A stretch of DNA of 64,000 bases from Ascoidea rubescens DSM 1968 (taxonomy: Eukaryota; Ascomycota; Saccharomycetes; Ascoideales; Ascoideaceae). The notes beneath the pieces were generated by a model. That model was not told the origin of the DNA, made no database searches, and worked only from the letters and a program-made list of their open reading frames with translations. Shown piece by piece: positions 49,561-61,559 of this stretch (position 1 is the first letter of the stretch; each line of letters starts with the position of its first letter). Made by a program: the position numbers and the translations under genes. The DNA lies in assembly GCF_001661345.1 (NCBI RefSeq), contig NW_017962921.1:186001-250000 (forward strand). Direction: 5' to 3'.

Positions 49561-50250
49561 ATCAATGTTAACGTGGATGATATTGTTGATTCACGTGATA
49601 ACGGCTGCAGTATCAAAATATCTCAATACACTGCTTCAATGAATAAGTTGAAGCTTGCTTATCCTGTCATGTTTTCGTTTTAGTTATTTTATTAGATTTC
49701 AATTGATTTTCTGGACTCCTGGTTAAGGTTGCATCCTTATTTTCAAACAATTGCTTGACCAATTGTTCAGCTATTGATGTTTCATCAGTACCAGTTTCAT
49801 TGAAATATTGAATCTCACCATCGACAATAACTTTCTGTTCCAATTCTAATGAGATTCCGTTAATGGTTTTTTCGATTATATTATGATATGCTCATCGACT
49901 TATTTAAATTCAGTGTTCAGATCTAGATAAGATTACAAGATTCGGGCCTTGATAGTGGCCCAGTGATGTGGTGTTCGCCAACGAACAGACGAGCGACCAA
50001 AGGAAAAGGATGGCAAAAATCTTCGACCCAATGAGCCACCGATTCGTTTGATCATGATTGATTGGAGGGTTCGCAGCGGCCTCCAAGTGCTCCGCTCACT
50101 TCATAATTTCAAAAAGACCCACTTCTGGCAAAACTGTTTTAATTTAAACGCCTGTGGCTGGGATTGAAATCATCTCACGGGACCGTGAACGAACTTCCGG
50201 AAACCAAGTTTTGCGCTCATTCTTGGTAACAGATTGACCAGCTATGAACG
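49560..50250. other. Interval with an unrecognised minus-strand open frame
   Basis: Between Copia-6 and Copia-7. On the minus strand at about 49670-49890 is an open frame of some 74 codons without ATG, containing LELEQKVIVDGEIQYFNET and EQLVKQLFENKDATLTR. It is acidic, low in hydrophobic runs and has protein-like composition, unlike most chance frames here. I do not recognise it; it could be the linker or gag part of a minus-strand copia relic. The remainder shows nothing clear, apart from a GC-richer patch at 49.95-50.1 kb. Confidence 0.35.
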
Positions 50251-51500
50251 TTGAATCTGCTTTACTAAAATGCTTGGCAAAAATAAGCCAATCGTCAGAT
50301 CACCGGTCACTAGGTTTAGGGTGGTTCTCAAGAGCCCCTGACTCTGCATTATCTTCCCCACTTATTTTCATCGTCTGCATCGGTGACCGATGTGAGATAT
50401 CTCAGCTCTGTATCAAAAAGAATGCCGATACGTCTTACTTGTTCAGTTTTTATAGTCCTATTTAGCGGAATATACAATCATGGATTCGCTAGATGAAATG
50501 CAATTGATATTGATCCATCAGTCCAATGCATCCCTAAACTAAGAATGTGTACACTGAAATGGATATTAAATGTTCGTTAATAGAATTACAAAGGTATTCT
50601 TCTGTGCAAACCAAAAACCATCATTCAAAATGTCCCAGCTCAAAAAAGTAATGGTTGGGGATATATCTCAGGTGATTCAGTTGGTCTGAATGTTCCGCAT
50701 CAAAGAAAATCGAAAAAGAAAATCAATATGCTATTATTCGTGGTCACAATGTTAGTTTCTATTAATACTTAACTGAATGTTTAAATGGGTAATTCTTTTT
50801 TTTCAAACCACACATAGATTCACAAGTAAATAGCCCAGCTTTGCCGAATCAAAGATTAAACTCAATACAACAAAATTCTAAAGTTTTGGCCAGAACACTG
50901 TCACATCAATCAAATCATGTCTTACCACCGATCTTTTCAAATGGGAAGAGCTGAATTGTTAAATAACCAAATCAGTAAGAAAATGAAAATGAAGCTCATT
51001 GAATCTAATGGTCTAAATAAGTATTGGTGCTTTGCATTTAGACGTTACGTGGTATTGCACAATTATTTTCAATCAATTATTACAAAAAATCACCTTGAAG
51101 AATGCTTAGACAAACAACATAAAGAATGCTGAAGTGGATGCTGCATTTGGGGTTCAAATGTTGCCTTCAAATTAATATAACACGAATACGATTTATTAAA
51201 AAAACACCAATGGAGCGTTCTTCGTTTCATTTATCAAAAGCAATTGGTTCTATTTTAGAGAAGAACTGATAAATGACTATGACTACAAATTCAATTAGGG
51301 CAACAAATCGAATTAATCCATCGAAATCTAGTCCTTCAAACCGAGGACATAATAATGAAGCTACTAATATACTGCTGATCATTCGCTAATGACTCCAGCA
51401 CATATCCAATCATCGATCGTAAGTGCAATGTGCGGCTAATGCAACAATTATATCTGAAATGAAAGTGATAATGGCATGAGCCAACCTGCTGGTGCGAATC
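50250..51500 (+). mobile_element. Copia-7: Ty1/copia integrase fragment
   Basis: The plus-strand open frame at 50917-51132 reads as the end of copia integrase: KMKLIESNGLNKYWCF at 50986-51033 (family MLIESGLPK.FW.EA), then VVLHNYFQS and LEECLDKQHKE (family VYLINR.P....N.TPEE...GKKP). A Ser/Asn-rich linker-like stretch follows at 51.28-51.36 kb. Upstream 50.25-50.9 kb has polyprotein-like bits, including WFSRAPDSALSS near 50.32 kb that resembles WFSRAPHRAAAA in Copia-6 near 46.98 kb. Reverse transcriptase is not seen after it. A truncated fossil fragment, possibly part of an element cut by the Copia-8/9 nest. Confidence 0.6.
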
Positions 51501-52400
51501 CATGAAAATACATCAAAGTACAAAAGTGATTGCAAAGACGAATGGAAATGAGTTGGCCTCGTTTTTGATACGACACTATGTTGGATTGAATCGCGTCACG
51601 GAAACGTAGTAAAGTACAATAGGGGCGGCGCCAATCAGCACACCAGAGGGGCTTGCAACAGCTGTTTCTCCCCCAGTTACCACATCTCAGACAATCCTCC
51701 AAATACAGTTGAACATATTAGAGATTGTAAAACCGATCAGACAGGTCGGCCCATTTGTTGCCATTTATGAGTACAAAACAAACATTGCGTAATCTGTTAA
51801 CGCTTTGACTTGTGTGAGTGCCAATTTCCACAACGGCATTTTACAAAGACCTATCTTGAGGTAACAAACATAAGTGTTTTTGATATACTAATAGTGGGCT
51901 GACTAGTAAGTCTCTTTTAACTGGCAAAGGACTGAGGGATTGCAAGCCAATTGACCTACTCCGTCAAGAAGACTAACTGGCGGGTGCGCCACATCACTTA
52001 TCCGTTCCTGAGCAGCCACCCATTTCGCTGAACCGGAGATCTGTTTGCAAACGTGTCATTGTACATCAAATCAAGCGCTGAACAAAATTTACTAAAAACA
52101 AAAATCAAAGAATAAAGAAATCAAAAGTATATGGCAATATATATATAATTATTGTAAGTATCTTGTAAATGAGAATCATCTCAATGAAAAAGTCAAATTT
52201 TAAGTTTCGGGGAAGTAGTATCACCCTGGTCTTTCTAACCCAAGTATAGCATTTCCGAGCAATTATCATCATAAAATGAATCCAATAATTGTGATCAAAT
52301 AGAAGTAAAGAGAAGTAGTCAATCGAACCACAAATATCATTAGTGAATCACTGAAGCAAACATTAAGAAACTTAAGCAGTGCTGCACTGGGCCCCGTAGT
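51500..52400. other. Unassigned interval before Copia-8 3' part
   Basis: Moderately GC-rich at 51.5-52.1 kb and then AT-rich, with a short TA run near 52.14 kb. The minus-strand frame of 84 codons at 51448-51702 is not recognised. The AT-rich part lies just beyond the RNase H end of Copia-8, where its 3' LTR would be expected. Confidence 0.3.
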
Positions 52401-53560
52401 ATCAAGCAGAAGACGTTACTATCAGTATCAATAGCTGCAAGAGTGATAGCGACATTAACTGAGATTTTAGTAAAGTGATACATGAATAAAATATGCTGCT
52501 AGATCTTTTGATTTTTAGGATCGATATCACAGCTGACAGCAAAAGTCCGTTCGGAATTGATAGTTGGGGTTTCCACATTTGTAGCGATATATTTGAAGAG
52601 CAGCATTAGGATGAGTGCTTTTCCCCCCCTTCAGAAAGTGGAATCAATTTGTTTTTGCAAATCGGCATGGGCCCTGAGTGGTGGTTCCTTAATAGTAAAC
52701 CTATTGGCTTTTGTTTAGAGAGGAGCATATACCCACAAACTCAGTTTCCATCAGCAATGTCTCCAGCGCATTCACAGTAGGAACATTCAATTACTCCAAC
52801 TGACGAAGCAACGATCTAAAAACCAGTAAATGAATCTGAACTCAAGTTTGTTACACTTCATTTTGCACAACATAGGTGGATCTTGCATGGTGCCCAAAAA
52901 CAATCGAACGAGTAACCGAAAAGGAGACCCAATATCATAGTTTGACCAATTTGCTGCAAATAACGGGAATGCAGCAAATGATTTACAAGCTGATAAGTCA
53001 TTAGCATCCTATTGACATTTCTCAGTGACAAGTTGGACAGCGTATGTGTTATTCAACAATCGTGTAGGGACAAATGAAACTAATCAATTATAAACAGTTG
53101 CACCATCTGGTTGACCCCGGTCTGCGTGATTACCAAATAGCTGCCGTTTCATTGAGCGATAACATGTCCAAAAAAACGACCCAGAGTTACTCAAAGTGCT
53201 TCTGTTTTGAACTAAGATTGGAGGTTTGACTTTTCTGGCTTGACCAGACCATTTCATGACGCCGCAATCGTATGATTATCTCCTGTAATCATGGCCTGCA
53301 TTGGTGCAGCTGATTCAGTGATAAATCACATCTTGTTGAACTAGAGCAGCTTGAAATGCAAACAAGTGGATAACAGCAAGCATCCTCTTACCCAAACAAC
53401 GAAAATACTGCATTTCACCATAATTTGTTTTCTCTACCATCCAAGCCTTCAAATAATGAGTACCAATAACGAATCCGGAGGTTTGTTTCATCGACCCTCT
53501 GGATCAATATCACCTTGAAAACTAGCGAATGTCACATTAAGTCATGAACAAGAAGTGAGA
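52400..53560 (-). mobile_element. Copia-8, 3' part: reverse transcriptase end and RNase H
   Basis: The minus strand at about 52705-52765 reads LLMETEFVGICSSLNKSQ, matching the copia RNase H block S..EAE..A...A..EA.W. About 100 bases further on is VETPTINSERTFAVS (family T.I..DNQ.AI.L). Reverse-transcriptase-type sequence lies at 53.0-53.4 kb. This fits the missing end of the minus-strand element whose earlier domains lie at 58.0-61.15 kb. The intervening 4.4 kb is Copia-9, in opposite orientation, so Copia-8 was split by its insertion. Broken many times. Confidence 0.7.
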
Positions 53561-53599
53561 GTGATTTTGCGGCAGCAAGTCGGAGTTTATTACATTCAT

Positions 53600-56500
53600 C
53601 GTTATGAAATAGAAAATATTTTACTCTTTAGCGAGTACATTCAATTTGAAAAAAACCTTTGACCAACCAGTTTGGAATGGGCAGAGTCCCTAGAACGTTC
53701 AAACGTCTTTGTGAACTCAGATCGAGTGAAATCATGTCACATTTCAGAAGGAAGACTGTCTGCGGCTGCCGCATGCCTCGATTTGCTCTTTCGGTGTCCG
53801 TCACTGGACTTGCTCTCGAGACCCACTGTATTTGAACCTGGTGTCCTATCAAAGGTCCTGCCGATGTTTTTTAACGGATTGCAGATTATCAACTTCTGCG
53901 TCATGCCAGATTGTCGTCGATCTGTTGCAACTGCTTATGCAAATAATGACGTTTGGTTGCCGGTTAGAATGGGAAAAACCAATGGACGCTGCCAACTTCA
54001 CTATTGTCGCTTTGGTGTCGAATTCTATCGCTCGTCCGTTTAGTCCGTTGGTTCAAGGCCTGGTGAATGACGGTGTTATCAGTTGCTGAAATTCGTGATT
54101 GAGACACTTTTCAGACTTTCTCAGATGGCATTTTTTACTCGATGGTTGCTGGCTTATCAATTGCTGCTTGAATGGAAGAGGGGGTATGCCATGAGTGGTA
54201 TCGCGGTCAACTATTAGTAACCTTGAAAGAAGTCAGTGGAACTATTGTCGTTTAAGATGGTGACTGTATGACTAAGTCTGGTACATCTAAAAAATGCCAA
54301 ACTACATCATTGATTGAGAGGGATTTGATTAAGTTTTTTAACGAATGATTAATTGCGGTATTTTCAAGTTACAATGCCGATCATGGTTCCGCTTTCATTT
54401 ATCGTGTTTCTGATCTGGACACCACCTACGTGGAAAGTGTCTTCATCCATTTGAGAACTTTAACCAAATTATTGTCACGGATGCAAAAGTTTTCTTTGAT
54501 CATCTTGGTGATGATGCATCTGCTGCAAAATCAGGTTGAAGGCCGTTACTCTCTTCCGGTTAGGAGCTATTGAAGAAACACAAACAGATCAGAATGACGT
54601 TGCATCGATATCAAAAAAGGGAGAACGCCATAATAATTGATTGGCACAAAGGCCAGCTGCTGCGAGTGTTTTGTTGCAGCGGATACTCCTGCTGCACTTT
54701 CTGCTTTAACTGCCCCCAAAGTTGATCAGTCACTGATAGCATCGTCATCGAATGAAACAGGCAAGCCGATGTTCAATGTCAAATAGCTATATTTTGATTC
54801 CGCTGCTGTCCAACTTTATTGTACAGACGGATATTGGTTCCGCGACTTGAATGTCCTTTGAGCTCGGATTGCAGATATTGGCGACTCCAACGTTGATGTG
54901 AAAGAAATATCTCCTGTAATGCTTCTGAATGGTGGATCATTACAATTTGCTCTGTATGATTCCCATAGTCCAAATTAAATTTCAATTTGTGCTACAACAG
55001 TTGAAGGCAATCGGATGTCATTCAAAATTGATTACACGAGTTTCAATTGTGCGTTGACGGATAGAAATCAGCCTCAGGATGAAATGAATAATTTGTTGCG
55101 CAACGTGGTGCGGCGTTAATTAATACATATTCGGTTTAACCCAATTGACGCTTTGGTGAGACTCTTGCAAAGAAATAGTCTCAATGGATGTCATTTCCGC
55201 TGCTGGTCATCTAGAACGAGAGAGTTCCCAAAACAAAAAAGAACCAAAGTGATCAATTACGGCTCTACAAAAGAGGCCACCAGTACTATTGGACCTTTTC
55301 ATGTTAATATTTTTGGGCCAATACGAGCTGATGCGGCTCACGAGAATGGTAATCATCATACCGGAGAGCATGATTACTTAATATATGTCGTTTTTGCAGC
55401 AGATTTAACTTGAACATTAGCTGTTGGCAGCTTGCCAGTCTACGGTAAATTTCATCAAGGAGTATTTGATAAAGCAATTCATAAGATGAGATGTGTTAAC
55501 GGGTATGATAACAAGCTGTTGACAGATGTTTAATAGTCTCGAACAGCCAATCTTAAAACGAAAGTTCTTTAGGCATGTCGCCATTCCAGAGTCCCTGAAC
55601 GCAGCTAACGTACAAACAACTGAAAGGCCTGGACAATTGAACCTCATGCTAATCTTCCTGATTGTCTGAGAAATGAAACCAATATGATTGCAGTGTGTAC
55701 TTGAATTTGATTTCCACCAAGCATGGCACTTCGTTCAGCAATCCTTCTCAGATATTTGATGGAAAGCAATCAGCTGCTGCTATGTTGAAGTGCTTGAAAC
55801 AGGGTGCTTATGCCACAATTCGCAAATAAATCAAGAAGCCGATGATAAGTGATGAATCTGTCTTTAGTGTGTTTGTTGGCTTCGAGTTGAAGAAACAGCC
55901 TTTCAGAGATTACAACCACTTTATCAGCGGTGTGGTTGTCCGTTCTTCTTCTCGTATTAAGAAACTTCATCTTCTTTCAACCATTCAACACTTCCGCTCT
56001 TTAGTTTAGCAATTTCATCCGCCGTTGAGAATACATGTGTTGCTGCTGGCATCATAGGGGGAATGTGATCACGGATATCGATGACGGATATTTTACATCC
56101 GCAAGTGTTTCTGACAATACATCAAAGAAGAACTCCACCGAAAATGATGACTCAGCGATATCTGCTCAGATATAAATGGGAAACGTGTAGTAGATATCAA
56201 TCATTTGGATTCAACGGAATCTGACTTATCCACTGACGACAATAATGAGGCTGCCAAAACTATCAATGATGTTGAATCTGATATGATCCAACATGCAAGA
56301 GCTAAAATGATTCGTCAAGGAGATCTTGATAAAATTGAAACTGAGCCCAGATGGATCACAATTGATTAAAAAAATGGCAGTAGTTGCAGGTCTCTTTTGA
56401 CATAATTTGCTGCCTCCCATTTTGCTGCTACCAATGTTAAATCAATTCCGGCGGACGGAATGAGCCATCTGGTTTGCCAATGAAAGTCGCAGGCGATGAT

Positions 56501-58010
56501 TGATATCCATAATTGCCTGTTGGATGACCATTTCTGTGGACAAGAACTTGTTTGCCGTCGCTGCCTGTTTACAATAAAGTCGGCGGGAAAAGCTGATTTT
56601 AAAAATCAAATCTAGGTCATGAATCGGTTTTTAGCTTGAAGATGTTTAATATGATAAATGTTTTTGTTCAGTAATAAACTACAGAATCGTTTGGCTTTTG
56701 CACGCAGTTGCTGCATCAAGGACATTCTTGGATCATTAAGCTGTAGTCACCACTGCTGTTCTTGATGGAGAAATCCACGCCAATAGATTGCGTCAAACAG
56801 CAATACCAATTTGCTTATGCTGAGGATCCTCTGTTGATTTGAGGGGTACTCATACGAATTTATGGACCAAGACAAGTTGTTCCATGTCAGTACAAGAAGA
56901 AGCTCAATCATCTCCTATTCTCGGGTTACAAAGACATTCACCGGAACAGATTTTGTTTCGGTTTTTAAACATCAAACACGGCTAGATGCAAAATTTGGAT
57001 GTGGATTTTCATATTATTGCCGGATGTTCAGATGAGCTGAACATGCTGATCAAATCATGGTGATCACTTCATATCGCAGTTCGTTGTTCAGAGCACAAAA
57101 ACATGAAGTAGTTTGGCTTTGTTTGCTGGGACTAGATATTGCTAAACGTAACGAAGTTCATCCTGTATGTCAGAAGACTTAGGAGAGACTGATGGATCAA
57201 CAGATCAAACTAGAAGTGTTTCACTCGAAGCCTACACAAATGAAGAAAAGCCATTGGAAGGTAGTACTTGAGACAGATCGCTCAGAATTACATGGCAAAG
57301 GATCAACACGTTAGAAATCAATTGTTTGGTCGTTGCCTTTTGCAGCAAGATAATCAGGGATTAATATAGGATTTGCTGCTGGGTTTAGTTACACGATATC
57401 TTGCTGAACAACAAGAAGTTCAATTAAGTTTTGCTCAAATTGTGTTAACATATATAAACGCCAATCCAAAATCTGTTAATTACAAAAGCGTTTCATTAGT
57501 TGAATTGTTTCAAAACTGGGTGGGAGTATGGACCGAAGATATGGGGTTCGTAAATTATTGCGTGGATAGGCGTTTGTCGTCAATCGGCAGACAGATATTT
57601 TAAAGCCGGAAAGCACCGCTCATTTGTGTTGCTGATTTGTGTACCTGAATAAATTTCATTCACTAAACCATTTAACAAGGGTTTATTTTGAATGAGGATT
57701 TTTAAATATATTGATGCAATCCTGATTAATCATCTATGCAATGCGATAGCAATTCAGCTTCAATCCTGCGTTTCCATACAGCTAGTCTTATAATCACCAA
57801 GCGTAGCTCAATCAAATCTTCCGTTATAGGAAGGCTGCGCAATGCTCCGTTTAACTATGCAAGAGATGATACTGAGATTAAGGTAGGCGATATGTCCACT
57901 AAAGCGTTAAGAGCTCCAGAGCTGCTATATCTCTATAACTTGTCTCAATTACTGAAATGTCAAGAAATCTGTTTGATGTCTACCTCCCTCTGAATTAATG
58001 ACATTAATAT
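53600..58010 (+). mobile_element. Copia-9: Ty1/copia relic, gag to RNase H
   Basis: The most legible element of the window, about 4.4 kb. Gag covers 53.65-54.7 kb, ending in TAPKVDQSLIASSSNE at 54709-54756. Protease starts at about 54785 with LYFDSAAVQLYCTDGYWF (catalytic D-S-A-x type site). Integrase has GPFHVNIFGPIRADA at 55291-55335 and VFSVFVGFELKKQPF at 55859-55903. An acidic linker lies at 56.15-56.35 kb. Reverse transcriptase covers 56.4-57.2 kb. RNase H has LVTRYLAEQQEVQLSF at 57385-57432, and the C-terminal SNSASILRF and GDMSTKALRAPEL blocks lie at 57736-57930 (family DN..A......VAD.LTKAL). It is nested in Copia-8, so it is among the youngest here. Still broken many times. Confidence 0.9.
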
Positions 58011-58019
58011 TGTATGTTT

Positions 58020-61000
58020 GATTTTCGCTTCTTGTGTTAAAGTATTGGAATGCATTTTTAAGAGACCGTTTTTATATGATTTCTATATCGGTTAGATCTT
58101 GATTGCACTACTCCTTTTCATTTTCCATCACAACATTTTGAAGTTGCGGTTATAACGCTCGTTGATTCGCTTAAGAATTGCAAATTTTTTGATGTCGTTA
58201 CTAGTTGATGCTTATTGGGTCTTTGATTAAAGTTCGGAGTACAACATTGCAGCCACACCAGCGGTTTTGAAGAACTGGCGGTTCCAAAACAACGTAGTAG
58301 CCAGGGGGCCGCATGACGTTTTTGACCCACATGGAAGAAGATTTCCCCATGCCCGATCACTTGCGAAGTTAGAATGGTTCTCCTTGTTTAACGCACCTGG
58401 CAGGTCTTCAAAATCTCCTATTAACTTCACCCGAAAATGTTTTCACCTAGAAGGCCGCGGATGGGAATGAAAGCCACTTCACTGCGCTATTGAGGAAATT
58501 CTTGAGTCCAATTTTCCCAGATACGTTTGGTATCGTTTTGGCCAACAAAAACAGTCGTTCGCAGGTTCACCGATGTGTTTTACTATATTGGCCCGATCTT
58601 CTTTCTAGATACGTTGTCTCTTCTTTACACTACCATGGAAGCCATATATCAATCATCAGCCAAAGCGGACGTAATGGATTCAGCACCGCTTGGAGCTCCA
58701 ACTCATGACGAAGATTACACTTTGGGTCTGCGAAAGTGGTCCGGAAAAAATATCGGTTTTAATGGCAGCAGACAAATATTTCGAATGCATCCTCTCGCAA
58801 TGACAGCGATTCAATCATTTCTGAGCCGTCAATCAGCTGTGCAATTGACTCCATGATCTGCTTGACCAATAGTCATTTGTCCAACAATCGCATCGAAATC
58901 CGATTCGAAACTGGCGTGCGAATCGGCAACTTCATCGGAGTGATGTGCCGAACCATCTGAATATTTTATTATGATTCTATTGTCATTGGGACTTTGACAT
59001 CTTCTGCTTGCGAATTGATGTTCATACCTTCACTATCATGATTGACGACATCTTTTGATGTATTATCAGAAGAGTTTGCTTTTCCGTTTGGCTTGACATT
59101 GCCGCAGACAGATTTCCTTCCATAGCACCGCAGTAAGACTGGTAAGTTCAACAACAGATATAGTTAGAGATATTATGGCAGCAATTCATTCCTCTTCAAA
59201 CGCAAGTTTGGTTTTCTCAAAAGAACAAGATATACTAAGCAGCGCACAGGTCTAATGAAAATGGTACGCAGGGCAGGCTTTCTACAGATGTTGTAGCCAA
59301 CAAAAGCCCGAAAAGGATTTCCATCGCTATGCTTGGTTCGGCCGATTTGCTGGAATTCAAGGCATAAAGAGTGCATTCAAGCTTTCTCAACTTACCAATA
59401 GTTGATTCGCTCCAATGATAGTATTACAAAGAGAAGCATATCATAGGTGCTTCTTCGGTGCAATTCAAAATCAGCAAAGCCTCTTGACAGCTCAACAATT
59501 ATTTTGCAGGAGATCAGCAACATTAGCTTCAAATTCCTCTTCTTGGAGGTTGCATTGATATTTTTTGCCCACCGGCCAGTAAAACAACATTGATATTCAC
59601 ATTTGCAACTGAGATTTCTTCAGCGATTCTTCCTGATTAGCAAAATCATGGAAAACTTTGGATGCAAACTCGTTATCAACCCGGACAGAATGAACCGTCT
59701 TAGCAAATATTCGGTTGGTGACTTTCATATATTATTCCAACCTGGCAGCAGCAGATGATCGTGCAGCAATCGTGCGAGCAACGACTTGTCCTGTGTTCAT
59801 CAATGATGATAGAATGAGGAATCCTACAAACGGCAGCAGCTGGAGCAGGCTCATCCCTATCGGCATACAAATGACTAGGAGCAGCCGTATCCTGCTTTTG
59901 AACCTGCTAACAATAAATTTCGTTGTCTCTCCATTAAAACAGTCTTCACTTTTTGTTCCACCAAAAGGAGAAACGGGTTCCGTTTCGCAATTTTTCCTGC
60001 AACAGAGCCACTGAAAGGACCGGCACATTGATGCCAAATTGCTGTAGAAAACGCAACGGCAGATGGGGAATCAAAATCTTCATCTATTCTGCGAATGCAT
60101 CTGTTGTCCGGCATCGAACGACTTGCGTCGAGAGAATTGTTTTTGAATATATCCATGGTCCACATTTTTGTAACAGCAGAAGTTGAAATAATATTTGCAA
60201 CATGGGGAGCATATAGATTTTACTCCGACTATCCTGCCGTAGGTAGCTTCACATAACAAATTATTTGACCTCAACGAAGATATTACCAATTCCCGCAACC
60301 TGACGTGAATGAAGTGTTAAGTCGGGGAACCGGTCAGCTATATAACCAATACGTTTAGAAGGACTACAATCGCAGACACGGTTTTTAGAGTTGAGAATCA
60401 GCTACTGAGTTACTATAAGCCACCTAAAATACAATGACTCATCCGCTCTGGCTGCATCCGCAAAAGCCCCATCAGCAAACTGACTGGGTGCGCCGAACGA
60501 TCTAGCAGGTATTGCATGTGATGCCAATCACTCGAAACACAAATCCCACTTTTGGGAGAATGATATCATGTCTTTCTTTTTCGTTTTGGCAATCTCAACT
60601 GTTCATAATTACGTGAAACTAACGCTGATCAACCTAAATCACCAACTTATGCATCAATACCAAAATGCTTAAACACAATTTTTGCCCTAAAAGGAATATT
60701 TTAATCAACGTTGCTATACTAAAGAAGAAGCAACTGAGCCAAAGAAGATTCCAAGGCAGAATCTGCACAAGTATTCGCACCAGCTTCATCCGCATTGTGG
60801 ACATAGAAAAGATTCAAAGTTAAATTTCATGAAAAATTCATTGGAGTCTTGCTTTGAATCAATCCGTTGTACGAGATATGAAAAACAACCGACCTGGTGG
60901 GAGTAGCCGCTCGTCGAACACCAAAGGACTCAATATTAATTTCGAAGCTGACTTGCGCTGGACGGCTGCTCCACCCATTGTCTCGCAGCTTCTTCTATAG

Positions 61001-61150
61001 GGCAAGAATTAGTACCTCAGAATCCAAGGTATTGAAATGCGGTTTCATCCAACTCTCAGGTTCTGCAAATCGACAGCTGCTTGTTGAAAGCGAGTCTCCT
61101 TGTTGAACACTTGAACCCACGGACTTAACTAGCTATTTTGCAGATCAATA
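58020..61150 (-). mobile_element. Copia-8, 5' part: gag to start of reverse transcriptase
   Basis: Minus-strand order: gag-like sequence at 60.6-61.1 kb; protease near 60.2-60.4 kb (QVAGIGNIFVEVK, family V.GIG.V.L); GAG-pre-integrase with SLDASRSMPDNR at 60.1 kb and VAGKIAKRNPF near 60.0 kb (the C..GK..R.PF block); integrase to 59.2 kb, where RTKHSDGNPFRAFVGYN at about 59290-59343 matches R.K.D.KA..FVGY; an acidic linker at 58969-59154; and reverse transcriptase sequence from about 58.9 kb down to 58.05 kb, where Copia-9 begins. The element resumes at 53.56 kb. Broken many times. Confidence 0.82.
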
Positions 61151-61154
61151 CCAA

Positions 61155-61555
61155 CGCCCAAATATTTAAGTTAGTAAACTCTTTTTGTTTTTCTGACGTT
61201 TGCAGGAAAGCACTCCTTATTGTGCGCTAAATGATCTGTATCGAATGCATCATTATTAGTGAGGGATAAGAAATTCATAAAATCTGAATTCGTTGAACAG
61301 CTTTCAAGGACGTTTCATATGGATTAGGGTTAAATCAAACGCCATTGAAGAAGCCCACCAGCAAAAAATACCGACTTTCCGATTGTAGATACCCAGGGGA
61401 CTCACAGTAATAATAGCCACTGATGATATGATAATATATAGTTTCTATTGGGAAAAACCAAAAAAAGTTAAAATATAAAAATTGATTAACTGTAATCGAG
61501 CAAAGATAGAAACTAAGTGTATCAGTGAAATATCTTTAATTTAACAATTGAAAAA
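61155..61555. other. AT-rich block between two minus-strand copia relics
   Basis: AT-rich and without coding signal, between the gag side of Copia-8 and the integrase end of Copia-10. It is placed and sized like a 5' LTR and leader of Copia-8. AATAAT and TATAATATATAG runs are present near 61.43 kb. No second LTR copy was confirmed. Confidence 0.35.
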
Positions 61556-61559
61556 CATA

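Noticed and set aside
45910-52150. Short TA runs near 45.91 and 52.14 kb as microsatellites or origins
   Set aside because: They are only five or six dinucleotides long and unremarkable in AT-rich DNA.
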